Shown: positions 13,854 to 22,057 of the stretch, piece after piece | How the letters are laid out: each line of letters opens with the position of its first letter | How positions within the stretch are numbered: the first letter of the stretch is position 1 | Origin: UBA3792 sp964426415 | Lineage (GTDB): Bacteria; Bacillota; Clostridia; Christensenellales; CAG-138 | Assembly (NCBI GenBank): GCA_964426415.1 | Contig: CAYRQM010000012.1 | Location: 1-45,506 of the forward strand | DNA length: 45,506 bases | Direction: 5' to 3' | Notes under the pieces: model-generated | The model's input: only the letters and a program-made list of their open reading frames with translations | Database searches by the model: none | What the model was told of the DNA's origin: nothing | Translations under genes and position numbers: made by a program

Positions 13854-16294
13854 AGCGATGGACGGCATACATTCTCATAGGGCTTTTGCTGGCAGGCACG
13901 TTCGGCTGGATCGGGCCTTTTGCGGCTGCGCAAACCGAGCATCCCATCACCCTCACCATCACACCCGACCCTGCCGCCGAGCTGGAAGGCGACGGGACGG
14001 TTTCTTATTTGACCTTCACGCTGCATAACAGCAGCGCCAAGGCGTACACGCTGTACAGCGCCAAGCTGACGGGCGGCTACGAGAACGAAACGCTCGTGCT
14101 GGACGACGCCATTGTGGTGCTGGGCGGCGAGAACCGCGAGTTCACGTTGCAAAACGTCGCGGTCAAGGACGCGCAGCTCAATACCGCCGTCACCTATCGC
14201 CTGACGTGGGAGGAACGCACCACCACGACGGACGAATTGGGCAATCCGACCACCACAACGGCACAGCGCAACACGTCCGCGTCGGTGACGATTCCGCGGT
14301 TCATCCCGCCCGAATTGTCGGTGACCGCCGCGTGCGCCGCCGCGCTGGTGCGAGCAAACGAGCCGTTTTCCGTCACCTACACCATCACCAACGACACCAA
14401 ATTCGACATGAGCGGATTGACGCTTTCCGACCCGACTTCGGGACGCACCACGGCGATCGAGCTGCCCAAAACCATCCTGCTGTCGGGCGAAACGCTCACC
14501 GTGCCCGTCGAGTACGTCATGGGCGAGACCGACCTGTCGTTTTGCCCCATCGTGCGCTACACGGCGCGGCAGCGCGAGATGGAAACAACGGCGGCGACCA
14601 CGCTCACCGTTGCGTCCTTCGTATTGAACGTCACCATCACGGTGCAGCCCTATGCGGCGGACAGCGAGGGCAACCGATACGCCGTCACCATCGCCAACGA
14701 GGGCAACCAAACGGTGACCGGCTTGCAGCTTTACGACGAGATCAACACCGCCGTGGACGAACCGTTCGACTTGGCGCCCGCGCAGCGCAAGGTGCTGTCG
14801 TTCTCCGTGCCGTACAGCGTATCCAGCGGCGTCATCCGCAAGGTGCAGTTCCATGTAACGGGCGTCGATTGCTTGGGCGGTTCGTTTTCCTACACCGACC
14901 CCAACGTGTACGACGCCGTGCCCTTCGTCGATTCCGAAACGGTCAATATTTCCCTGTCGGTCGAGCTTGTCAACGCCTATTACGACGCCAACGGCAAGCT
15001 GTGCGGCAAGCTCCAAATCACCATCCGCAACTATTCGCAGGTCACGCTGACCAACGCCTCCGTCACGGAGCTGACGCTGTTCGGAACGGTCGCCACCTAC
15101 AACGAGCTGCAAAAGGGCGAAACGTATTACACCGTCGTCTATCAGCTGGACGGCGTGCAAAAGCTGCAATTTTCCATCACCGCCTACGACCCGGCAGGCA
15201 CGGCGCACACGCCGCCCACCATCCAAGAGCTGGATCTTTCGGGGCTTGCGGCAATGGCGGCACAGCCCGAATCCTCCACCATTGTCTACAACAACAACAC
15301 CTTTCTGCGCGACTTGATGAACAAGATTCGTCCCGTCGTGCAAATCGTCGCCATCGCCATCGTTGCGGTTGCCGCGCTGTTGGGAATCCTCTGCCTTGTG
15401 CTGTTTGGCAAGGAGCGCAAGCTCAAAGCCAAGCTGCCGCCCGATTGGGAACACGACATGGACGCTGCCCGCAAGGCAAACCGCCCAACCGTCGAGGACA
15501 ACCTGTTTGGCGACGCGCCCACCGAGCAATTCGGCTATACCGCGCCCGCCAAGCTGCGCCGCTATGGGCAGCTTTCCCCCGAGGAAGCCGCCGCCCGCGC
15601 CGCAAAGGAATCGCCAAAAAGCGCACTGTCCGAACAGGCTTCTGCCGTTGACGCCGCAGTCGACGACGATACCCACGCCGTCCCCGTTGTGAACGAAACG
15701 GACGACGCCCCAATGACCGATACGCGCCCCGTGCCCGTCGTATCGGAAGCGGAAAACGCTGCCGTGCCCGATGGCGCAACGCGGTTCGTTCCCGTAGTGA
15801 AAAAGGCAACGCCGCCGGTCGAAGAACCGCCCGAAGTGCAAGCGGAAGAACCCATTTTGGAACAGCCGCCCGTCGAGCAGGAGGAAGAACCTGTCTTGGA
15901 ACAACCGCTCGAAGTGCAAGCGGAAGAACCTGTTTTGGAAGAACTGACTGTTGAGCAGACAGAAGAACCCGCTTTGGAACAGCCGCCCATCGAGCAAGCG
16001 GAAGAACCCATTTTGGAACAGCCGCCCGTCGAGCAGGAGGAGGAACCCGCTTTGGAACAGCCGCCCGAAGTGCAGGCGGAAGAACCGGTCTTGGAAGCGC
16101 CCGTCGAGCCGACGCCCATTGTGGCGCCACTCATCACGGCGCCGTCGTGGTTTCGACAGAAGCCGACCTTCGCGGCGGTTGAGAGGACGACCAAGACGCC
16201 CAAGAGACGAGGAGACGCGGCGCCCAAGGCACTGCCGCTGCAGCCGCACAGGACGCGGCGGGAGAAGCAGCCGATTCAGATTGTGAGGATGTAA
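13850..16294 (+). CDS. Large single-span membrane protein with Ig-like ectodomains and acidic repeat tail
   Basis: An 814-residue protein I do not recognise by name. A signal peptide (about residues 1-28, ending FAAAQ) leads into some 465 residues of extracellular beta-rich domains. Stretches such as FSVTYTITNDTKFDMSGLTL and YAVTIANEGNQTVTGLQLYD are typical of CARDB/DUF11-like adhesive modules. One helix (VVQIVAIAIVAVAALLGILC, near residues 496-515) crosses the membrane. About 295 cytoplasmic residues follow, including seven imperfect 13-residue repeats rich in Glu, Pro and Gln, and a basic C-terminus. The layout resembles an envelope sensor or scaffold. It overlaps the YigZ stop (ATGA), so it is translated with tyrS-yigZ. 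Confidence 0.85.
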   Translation: MKRWTAYILIGLLLAGTFGWIGPFAAAQTEHPITLTITPDPAAELEGDGTVSYLTFTLHNSSAKAYTLYSAKLTGGYENETLVLDDAIVVLGGENREFTLQNVAVKDAQLNTAVTYRLTWEERTTTTDELGNPTTTTAQRNTSASVTIPRFIPPELSVTAACAAALVRANEPFSVTYTITNDTKFDMSGLTLSDPTSGRTTAIELPKTILLSGETLTVPVEYVMGETDLSFCPIVRYTARQREMETTAATTLTVASFVLNVTITVQPYAADSEGNRYAVTIANEGNQTVTGLQLYDEINTAVDEPFDLAPAQRKVLSFSVPYSVSSGVIRKVQFHVTGVDCLGGSFSYTDPNVYDAVPFVDSETVNISLSVELVNAYYDANGKLCGKLQITIRNYSQVTLTNASVTELTLFGTVATYNELQKGETYYTVVYQLDGVQKLQFSITAYDPAGTAHTPPTIQELDLSGLAAMAAQPESSTIVYNNNTFLRDLMNKIRPVVQIVAIAIVAVAALLGILCLVLFGKERKLKAKLPPDWEHDMDAARKANRPTVEDNLFGDAPTEQFGYTAPAKLRRYGQLSPEEAAARAAKESPKSALSEQASAVDAAVDDDTHAVPVVNETDDAPMTDTRPVPVVSEAENAAVPDGATRFVPVVKKATPPVEEPPEVQAEEPILEQPPVEQEEEPVLEQPLEVQAEEPVLEELTVEQTEEPALEQPPIEQAEEPILEQPPVEQEEEPALEQPPEVQAEEPVLEAPVEPTPIVAPLITAPSWFRQKPTFAAVERTTKTPKRRGDAAPKALPLQPHRTRREKQPIQIVRM
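15822..16110 (+). repeat. In-frame 39-base repeats coding a Glu/Pro/Gln tail
   Basis: About seven tandem degenerate units of 39 bases encode variants of AEEPVLEQPPVEQ. They lie within the cytoplasmic tail of the large membrane protein. The units vary in sequence but keep length and frame, which suggests selection for a flexible acidic spacer. Confidence 0.85.
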
Positions 16295-16295
16295 G

Positions 16296-17270
16296 ATGCA
16301 TTGGTATTGGATTGTATGCATCGCGGTGGGGGCTGCCGCGCTGCTGTACGCGGCGATCGGCGTGCTGCTGTTCTTTGCCGCATTTCGCAGGTCGCCCAAG
16401 ATGGACACGCTCGCTAAGGGCGCAGAAAACACGCACTGGGCGCCGTATATTCCCCGCATGCGCGAGACGCACAAGCGGATGCAGACGCTGCCCCACACCA
16501 CCGTCACGCACAAATCGTTTGACGGCGTGATGCTCTATGGCGATTATTACGAGCAGGCGCAAAGCGCGCGCATCGTCATCTTGGTGCATGGGTATTACAG
16601 CTTGCCATGGTGGGATTTTTCCGTCATTTTCAACGCCTACTACGACGCGGGCTATTCCGTCTTGGCGGTGGAGGATCGCGCCCACGGGCGGAGCGGCGGA
16701 CGCTTCGTCGGCTTTGGCGCGCTGGACAGCCGCGATGTCGAAGGGTGGATTTCCGATCTTTTGGAAAAGCATCCCAACAGCCGCATCGCGCTGCACGGCG
16801 TTTCCATGGGCGCATCGACGGTGCTGCTCGTCACGGGCGACCAACCATCCGATCGGGTGGTGTGCGCCGTTTCGGACTGCGCGTTCTCTTCGGTGGGCGC
16901 AGTCGCAAAGCACCTTGCCAAGCGTTCGCACCTGCCGCTGCTGCCGTTTCTTTGGATTGTGAATCTGTGCTGCCGCCGATTTGCGGGATATTCCATGTAC
17001 ACACCCGCCGCCCAAGACGCGGTGCGCCGTTCGCATACGCCGACGCTGTTCGTCCATGGCGACAAGGACGATTTCGTCCCGTTTGCCATGATGCAGCCGT
17101 TGTACGACGCTTGCACCGCTGAAAAGCAATGTCGGGTCTTTTCCGATGCGCAGCATGGCGAATCCAGTCAACGCTATCCGCAGGAGTACGCCGACGCGGC
17201 GCTGTCGTTTGTCAACGGCTATATGGAGCGGGCAGAAGCGCTTGCATGTCCGCAGGGATCGGCGACGTAA
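16296..17270 (+). CDS. Membrane-anchored alpha/beta hydrolase
   Basis: A 324-residue alpha/beta hydrolase with an N-terminal transmembrane anchor (residues 4-28). The oxyanion strand VILVHGYYSLPWW, EDRAHGRSGG, and the nucleophile elbow HGVSMGAST (Ser170) are intact. The acid is in VHGDKDDFVPF and the histidine in DAQHGES. It is a paralogue of the gene at 1141-2091. It starts one base after the stop of the acidic-tail membrane protein. Its last 59 bases overlap the RluA gene on the opposite strand. The substrate is unknown. Confidence 0.92.
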   Translation: MHWYWIVCIAVGAAALLYAAIGVLLFFAAFRRSPKMDTLAKGAENTHWAPYIPRMRETHKRMQTLPHTTVTHKSFDGVMLYGDYYEQAQSARIVILVHGYYSLPWWDFSVIFNAYYDAGYSVLAVEDRAHGRSGGRFVGFGALDSRDVEGWISDLLEKHPNSRIALHGVSMGASTVLLVTGDQPSDRVVCAVSDCAFSSVGAVAKHLAKRSHLPLLPFLWIVNLCCRRFAGYSMYTPAAQDAVRRSHTPTLFVHGDKDDFVPFAMMQPLYDACTAEKQCRVFSDAQHGESSQRYPQEYADAALSFVNGYMERAEALACPQGSAT

Positions 17271-18099
17271 AGCAAAGCCATTCGCCCGCCAACGGGTGCA
17301 GCAGCCGCAGCGATTCGGCGTGCAGCGCGGGACGGTCGATCGCTTCGGAGCGCGTGCCGTACAGCCAATCGCCCACCAACGGACATCCGATTGCCGCCAG
17401 ATGCACCCGCAGCTGGTGCGTGCGCCCCGTATGCGGAATCAGCTTCACGAGGCTCATCCCGTTCCACGAATCCAACACTTCATATTCGGTAAGGCTTTGC
17501 GCACCGTCCTTTGACGTCGTGCGCGCATAGGTCGAGCCGTGCAGCGGCGCAATGGGCAAATCAATCATGCCGTGCGTTTGCGGGGGACGTCCCAGCAAGA
17601 TGGCACGGTATTCTTTTTGGAACGCGTCGGTGTGCAAAAGCGCCTTCAAAAGCGTATGGGCGTAGCCGCTTTTTGCGACCGTCATCAGCCCCGTGGTGTC
17701 CTTGTCGAGGCGGCTGACGGGGTGCGGATTGTCCGTGCCGCCCAAATACGCAGCCAGCGCGTTTTCGATGGTGGCTTCGTTGGGGTCGCGGGCAGGATGG
17801 ACGGCAATGTGCTTGGGCTTGTCCAAGATCAAAAAATCTTCGTCCTCGTACACGATGCAAAGGGGCATGGGGATGGGGCGCAGCGGCGATTTTTCGGGAT
17901 CGCCCACCGCGATTTCCAAGCGGTCGCCCGCTTTTACGCGTTCCACCACATACACGGGCACGCCGTTCTTTTGGATGCTGCCGCTGCGGCGCTTGAGCTT
18001 CGCGCAAAGCGCGCCCGAAATGTGCAGCGTGCTGCGCATGACATCGGCAACCGTGCTGCCATCCTGTGCAATTGTGACGACGCATTGAACTTTTCGCAT
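17212..18099 (-). CDS. RluA family pseudouridine synthase
   Basis: A 295-residue pseudouridine synthase that converts uridine to pseudouridine in ribosomal or transfer RNA. A small N-terminal RNA-binding part (residues 1-75) precedes the catalytic domain. The catalytic aspartate lies in HPVSRLDKDTTGL, followed by KEYRAILLG and PHTGRTHQLRVHLAAIGCPLVGDWLYG. The ATG at 18099 has no ribosome site, and the -10 box ends 6 bases before it, so the message is probably leaderless. Which uridine is modified cannot be told. It overlaps the convergent hydrolase gene by 59 bases. Confidence 0.93.
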   Translation of the reverse strand: MRKVQCVVTIAQDGSTVADVMRSTLHISGALCAKLKRRSGSIQKNGVPVYVVERVKAGDRLEIAVGDPEKSPLRPIPMPLCIVYEDEDFLILDKPKHIAVHPARDPNEATIENALAAYLGGTDNPHPVSRLDKDTTGLMTVAKSGYAHTLLKALLHTDAFQKEYRAILLGRPPQTHGMIDLPIAPLHGSTYARTTSKDGAQSLTEYEVLDSWNGMSLVKLIPHTGRTHQLRVHLAAIGCPLVGDWLYGTRSEAIDRPALHAESLRLLHPLAGEWLCFTSPIPADMQALLPAPYSR

Positions 18100-18105
18100 A
18101 CAAAT

Positions 18106-18134
18106 AGTATAGCAGATTGACAGCGCTTTTGCAA
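18106..18134 (-). promoter_or_regulatory. Promoter of the RluA gene
   Basis: On the minus strand TTGCAA (18134-18129) and TATACT (18111-18106) are 17 bases apart. The transcription start would fall at or beside the A of the start codon. It interleaves with the opposite promoter at 18117-18145. Confidence 0.75.
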
Positions 18135-18145
18135 AGTGGTACGAT
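18117..18145 (+). promoter_or_regulatory. Promoter of the DUF2974-like gene
   Basis: TTGACA at 18117-18122 and TACGAT at 18140-18145 with a 17-base spacer. It overlaps the divergent RluA promoter, so the two probably compete for polymerase. Confidence 0.8.
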
Positions 18146-18165
18146 GCCGTATATGGAGAAGTTTT

Positions 18166-19260
18166 ATGCATTATCTGATTGACTATATCCGCGCCAACAA
18201 ACGCGTGCCGCGTGCCGTCGAGCCGTTCAACGAGGTCGATATGCTGGCGTTCACCTGCATTCCATTTTTGGCGTTGGACGGCATCGTGTCCGACAAGTTT
18301 GCCGACGAGGACGTGACCTTTGCCGAGGCGGGCTGGCAGTATCGCCTGTTGTACGAGAAAAAGGGCGACAATCTGGGCTTGCTCATCCCCAAAGAGTTTT
18401 GCGATATGTTTTTGGAGATGGCGGATTCGGTGCGCTACGGCGATCTGCTGCTGTATGGCTTTTCCCGCGAATTCGACGCGGCAACCGAGATGCAGTTTGG
18501 CGGCGTCTGCTTTGGCGTGCCCGAGGGCTATTCCATCGTGTCCTATTCGGGCACGGACGATTCGCTGCTGGGCTGGAAGGAGGTTCTCAATCTTTCCCTG
18601 CACGGCGTGATTGCAAGCCAAGCGCGTGCCGAACGCTACATCAACGATGTGATGCTGGCGCGCAGCGAGCCGATCACCATTTGCGGCACGTCCAAGGGCG
18701 GACATCTTTCCGTCTATGCGGCGGCGAAATGCTTCGACCACAGCCGCATCGAGCGCGTGTTCGATTTTGACGGGCCGGGCTTCACCGACGAATTTCTCGA
18801 TTCCGAAGCGTTCTTGGATATTTCCAATCGCTGTCTGCTGATTGCGCCGCGGTATTCGGCGGTCAGCCAAATGCTCAACAACATCCCCAACTATGTGGTC
18901 ACGCGTGGGATGCGGCGCGGGCTGTACCAGCACTACTGCAACCGTTGGATCGTCGAGGGCAGCCGCTTCGTCCGCGAGGCGGATTTTGCGCCCGACACCT
19001 ACGTCTTTCACCGCGAGTTCATGCAGATGATGCAGGACACGACGGAGGAGGCGCGGCAGCTTTGCGTGGATACCGTGTTCTCCATGGCGCAAAGGACGGG
19101 CGCCAAAACGCTGTACGACTTTTGGAAGGATCGGCACAATTACGTTCCCGTCATCATGGCAGAGTTCGGCAAGCTCGATCGCAAAACCCGCCATGAAACG
19201 GTTGCGCTTTTGCAGCGATTCCTGCATATGATCGTCAAAAACTATAACGTCAAGCGCTGA
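18166..19260 (+). CDS. DUF2974 (Mbeg1-like) lipase-fold protein
   Basis: A 364-residue protein resembling the DUF2974/Mbeg1 family, which has a lipase-like alpha/beta hydrolase fold. It shows VSYSGTDDSLLGWKEVLN, typical of class-3 lipase-like folds, and the elbow ICGTSKGGHLSVYAA with the candidate nucleophile Ser. DFDGPGF follows. No signal peptide is seen. The ATG at 18166 lies behind GGAGAA and a strong promoter. Substrate and role are unknown. A terminator follows at 19275. Confidence 0.85.
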   Translation: MHYLIDYIRANKRVPRAVEPFNEVDMLAFTCIPFLALDGIVSDKFADEDVTFAEAGWQYRLLYEKKGDNLGLLIPKEFCDMFLEMADSVRYGDLLLYGFSREFDAATEMQFGGVCFGVPEGYSIVSYSGTDDSLLGWKEVLNLSLHGVIASQARAERYINDVMLARSEPITICGTSKGGHLSVYAAAKCFDHSRIERVFDFDGPGFTDEFLDSEAFLDISNRCLLIAPRYSAVSQMLNNIPNYVVTRGMRRGLYQHYCNRWIVEGSRFVREADFAPDTYVFHREFMQMMQDTTEEARQLCVDTVFSMAQRTGAKTLYDFWKDRHNYVPVIMAEFGKLDRKTRHETVALLQRFLHMIVKNYNVKR

Positions 19261-19274
19261 ATTGGACGCGCACG

Positions 19275-19298
19275 GGGCGGCGAAAGCCGTCCTTTTTG
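19275..19298 (+). terminator. Intrinsic terminator before the phage cassette
   Basis: A GGGCGGC/GCCGTCC hairpin with a GAAA tetraloop is followed by five T residues. It ends the DUF2974-like gene. Confidence 0.8.
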
Positions 19299-19358
19299 TT
19301 GCGCAAAAAGCGGGAAAATGTGAAATGGATCGTAGAATTTTGGCGGGATGTTTCGCGG

Positions 19359-19364
19359 TATACT
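19359..19364 (+). promoter_or_regulatory. Possible promoter of the phage tail-lysis cassette
   Basis: TATACT is a good -10 box, 28 bases before the first ATG. The -35 region (AATTTT around 19336) is poor, so the promoter may need an activator or be weak. Confidence 0.5.
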
Positions 19365-19391
19365 GCTCTTGTCAGGAGGAAAGGAGACAGT

Positions 19392-20303
19392 ATGACACAA
19401 AACACCTATGCGATCCAACTGGATCTCAAGCACCGAACCCCGACGCGCAAAATCACGGTGGTTTCGGACGACACAGGCGTGCAGTTCGCAATCACGCTGA
19501 CGGACGACGGCACGCCCGTAGACCTGACGGATGTGACGGTATGCGCAGTCTTTTGTTCGGGAAAAGGCACGTATACGCAGGACGCATCCCACGGGTTGAC
19601 CGTCACAGACGCGGCGGCGGGCGCGCTGACCATTGCACTGTATGCAGAAAGCATCGGCACGGGCGCGGTGCTGTGCGAAATCCAGCTGTACAGCGGAACC
19701 AATGCGGAAACGCTGGTCACCAGCGCCCGATTCGGATTCTATTGCGTGCGCGCACTTTCCACGCAGGACGACGTGGTTTCCGACCCGTCCTATCCCATGC
19801 TGGTGGCAGCCACAAGCCATGCCATCCAAGCGACCAACGGCGCGACGGCGGCGGCAGAAGCCGCACAGCTTGCCGCAAGCGCAGCCGATTTGGCAGCCGC
19901 GTCGGCACACGCGGCAACCGCTGCCATGACGCCCCTTGTGGCGACGACCGACCCAATCAACGGCACGACGGAAGGGCTTTTGGGACAGCTTTGGCTCAAC
20001 ACGGTGCAGCGCAGCTTCTTCTGCTGCCGCGACGCGGAGAGAAAGCTGTGGAACAGCATCAACGCACGCATGGTCGAATCCGCCGCAAGCATCACAGGGA
20101 ATGCGGTACAGCTGGGCGACGTCGCGTACTTCGACAGCACCAACGGCATGGCGTTTTTCGACGGCGACGGCTGGCGCGCCCTCAGCGTGGATACGACGCA
20201 GAGCATCAGCGCAAGTTCCACCCATGATTATCTGCCCACGGCAAAAGCGGTGGTCGACTTTGTGCAGGCGGCAATCGGCACAGCGATCGGAGGGCGTTAC
20301 TGA
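19392..20303 (+). CDS. BppU-like phage baseplate/tail protein
   Basis: A 303-residue protein whose first 125 residues (IQLDLKHRTPTRKITVVSDDTGVQFAITLTDDGTPVDLTD onward) match the pattern of phage baseplate upper protein (BppU) N-terminal domains. A run of Ala-rich helical sequence follows near residues 145-180. A short beta-rich C-terminal part contains GDVAYFDSTNGMAFFDGDGWRALS, like phage tail-fibre tips. It would hold receptor-binding proteins on the tail. GGAGGAAAGGAGA precedes the ATG. It overlaps the next gene by one base (TGATG). Confidence 0.8.
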   Translation: MTQNTYAIQLDLKHRTPTRKITVVSDDTGVQFAITLTDDGTPVDLTDVTVCAVFCSGKGTYTQDASHGLTVTDAAAGALTIALYAESIGTGAVLCEIQLYSGTNAETLVTSARFGFYCVRALSTQDDVVSDPSYPMLVAATSHAIQATNGATAAAEAAQLAASAADLAAASAHAATAAMTPLVATTDPINGTTEGLLGQLWLNTVQRSFFCCRDAERKLWNSINARMVESAASITGNAVQLGDVAYFDSTNGMAFFDGDGWRALSVDTTQSISASSTHDYLPTAKAVVDFVQAAIGTAIGGRY

Positions 20304-20896
20304 TGGCAAACAAGCATGCAACCCTTTCCGATTTGTTCACAGCCATTGCCGACGCCATTCGCGCCAAGACGGACGATACGGCGGCGATCACGGCAGACGA
20401 TTTTCCAACCGCCATCCAAACCATTGTGCCCGCTTCGGCACTTGCACGCGGCACGATCACGACGATTACGGACAACACGGTAACGTCCATCCGCCGCTAT
20501 CTGTTTGAATCCTGTTCCAAGCTGACAAGCGTCCAAGCGAAGGCGTGTACCACGGTGGGGCAGGGCGCGTTCTCGCACTGTTCGTCCCTCCAAAGCGTCG
20601 ATTTGCTGGGCGGGTACATCGCGTACGACGCATTCAGCGTTTGCCGCAGTCTGGACACGCTCATCCTGCGCAGCACCACGGGCGTTTGCAGATTGGCGGA
20701 CAGCACCGTGTTTCTCGGCTGCCAGATTGCCGCCGGCGGGACGGGCTATGTCTATGTGCCGCGTGCGCTTTTGGCGTCGTATCAGACCGCGGCGAATTGG
20801 AATACATTCTATTATGAGGATCTTGACACGGGCGAAATGGTCAGCCAATTTCGCGCCATCGAGGACTATCCCGCCATCTGCGGAGGCACAGCATGA
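20303..20896 (+). CDS. Phage tail-fibre protein with BspA-like leucine-rich repeats
   Basis: A 197-residue protein. The N-terminus (TLSDLFTAIADAIRAKTDDTAAITADDFPTAI) is a common phage tail-fibre opening. Residues 65-150 contain BspA-type repeats (RRYLFESCSKLTSVQ, VGQGAFSHCSSLQSVD, AYDAFSVCRSLDTLIL). The C-terminus includes YVPRALLASYQTAANW, typical of BspA proteins. It is probably a receptor-binding fibre. It overlaps both neighbours by one to four bases. Confidence 0.8.
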   Translation: MANKHATLSDLFTAIADAIRAKTDDTAAITADDFPTAIQTIVPASALARGTITTITDNTVTSIRRYLFESCSKLTSVQAKACTTVGQGAFSHCSSLQSVDLLGGYIAYDAFSVCRSLDTLILRSTTGVCRLADSTVFLGCQIAAGGTGYVYVPRALLASYQTAANWNTFYYEDLDTGEMVSQFRAIEDYPAICGGTA

Positions 20897-21606
20897 GCGC
20901 CTGCGATGCCTTCATGGCGCTGCTTGACGCGCAGGTCGGCGAAGGCGTCTATGTCTGGGGCGGCGATGGGGAAGTGCTGGACACCATGGCGGACGCCGAA
21001 GGGTGGATTGCACGGCACGAAACGACCGAGGACAATGCGGCACGTGCCGTCGCGCTGTATCGCAAGCGGAAGAACAGCGGCGTTACGCCGATTCGGGCAT
21101 TCGATTGTTCGGGGCTGGTCTTTTGGGCGCTGCACACCCTTGGACTGCAAAAGAGCGACGTTTCTTCACGCGGGCTGTACGCACTCTGCAAAGCCATCGA
21201 AGAGCAAGCGCTTACAAAAGGCGATTTGGTGTTTCGGCACAACGGAACACAGATTGTGCATGTGGGCGTGTGCGTGGGCGACGGCAGCACGGTGGAATGC
21301 CGCGGACGGGCGTACGGCGTGGTGCGCACCCGACGCAGCGGCTATTGGAATCGGTTCGGAAGGCTTTGTTCACTGCACGAAACCGCCGAAGCCGCGTCAG
21401 ACGGCGCGACGGTCGTCATTTTGGGTCGTTCCGTTTCCGTGCGCAGCGGCGCTTCCACCGCATATCGCAGGGTGGGCATCGCCCATCGCGGCGAACGATA
21501 CCCGCTGCTTTCCCGCGCAGACAGCGGTTGGTATGCCATCCCGTACAAGGACAAAACGGCGTATGTGACAAACTGCGCACGCTATACGGAGGTGCAAAAT
21601 GGCTGA
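20893..21606 (+). CDS. NlpC/P60 endolysin with SH3 domain
   Basis: A 237-residue peptidoglycan hydrolase. The NlpC/P60 domain shows AFDCSGLVFWAL (catalytic Cys72), KGDLVFRHNG and IVHVGVCV (catalytic His123). Residues 170-233 form a bacterial SH3 domain (SVSVRSGASTAYRRVGIAHRGERYPLL), which binds the cell wall. There is no signal peptide, so export would depend on the holin downstream, as for phage endolysins. It overlaps the preceding gene by 4 bases and the next by 8. Confidence 0.9.
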   Translation: MSACDAFMALLDAQVGEGVYVWGGDGEVLDTMADAEGWIARHETTEDNAARAVALYRKRKNSGVTPIRAFDCSGLVFWALHTLGLQKSDVSSRGLYALCKAIEEQALTKGDLVFRHNGTQIVHVGVCVGDGSTVECRGRAYGVVRTRRSGYWNRFGRLCSLHETAEAASDGATVVILGRSVSVRSGASTAYRRVGIAHRGERYPLLSRADSGWYAIPYKDKTAYVTNCARYTEVQNG

Positions 21607-21808
21607 ACGCACCGTCGCGGAAATCATGGAGGCATTGGCGCGCATTGAGACCAGCGTAGACACCATTGCAAAAAACGGCGCCGATCACGAAACGCGGCTG
21701 AGGGCATTGGAAACACGCGGCTCGAAACGGTTTGACGCGCTGTCGCTGACGTTGCTGTCGACCTTACTTGTCGGCGTTCTGGGCTATTTCTTGGGCAAGC
21801 TGTTTTAA
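21599..21808 (+). CDS. XhlA-like small membrane protein of the lysis cassette
   Basis: A 69-residue protein with an N-terminal coiled-coil (VAEIMEALARIETSVDTIAKN and following) and one C-terminal helix (LSLTLLSTLLVGVLGYFLGKLF). This is the layout of haemolysin XhlA proteins, which act with phage holins and endolysins. It sits between the endolysin and the holin. Confidence 0.8.
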   Translation: MAERTVAEIMEALARIETSVDTIAKNGADHETRLRALETRGSKRFDALSLTLLSTLLVGVLGYFLGKLF

Positions 21809-21820
21809 AAGGAGGATAAA

Positions 21821-22012
21821 ATGGAACTGCAAAGTCGCGCAAAGAGCGTTTTGTTCTGGATTGGCATGGTTTCCACCGTGTACGAAGCGGTGGTGGCAAG
21901 CCTCGTTTCCGCAGGCGTCGCCATGCACCCCGTCGTGGGCGCCATCGGCGTAGCGCTGGCAACCGTGCTGATTTTCTGCAACGGCAACAATCCGTCGCTC
22001 AAAACGTACTGA
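21821..22012 (+). CDS. Phage holin
   Basis: A 63-residue protein with two hydrophobic helices (VLFWIGMVSTVYEAVVASLV and GVAMHPVVGAIGVALATVLIF) and a short C-terminus GNNPSLKTY. Size, topology and the FWxGxVS opening fit the phi-LC3-type holin family, which lets the endolysin cross the membrane. AAGGAGG precedes the ATG. A bidirectional terminator follows directly. Confidence 0.85.
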   Translation: MELQSRAKSVLFWIGMVSTVYEAVVASLVSAGVAMHPVVGAIGVALATVLIFCNGNNPSLKTY

Positions 22013-22026
22013 AAACCAACAGGAAA

Positions 22027-22057
22027 AAGGGTCGCCCATCTCGGCGACCCTTCTTTC
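22027..22057. terminator. Bidirectional terminator between holin and NTPase genes
   Basis: AAGGGTCGCC pairs perfectly with GGCGACCCTT around a 6-base loop. An A-run on the left and a T-rich stretch on the right serve both convergent transcripts. Confidence 0.85.

Noticed and set aside
13829..16513. An 894-codon open frame on the minus strand
   Set aside because: It is antisense to the large membrane protein. Its product is Arg/Gly-rich low-complexity sequence, and it has no ribosome site; the GC-rich codon pattern keeps the frame open.
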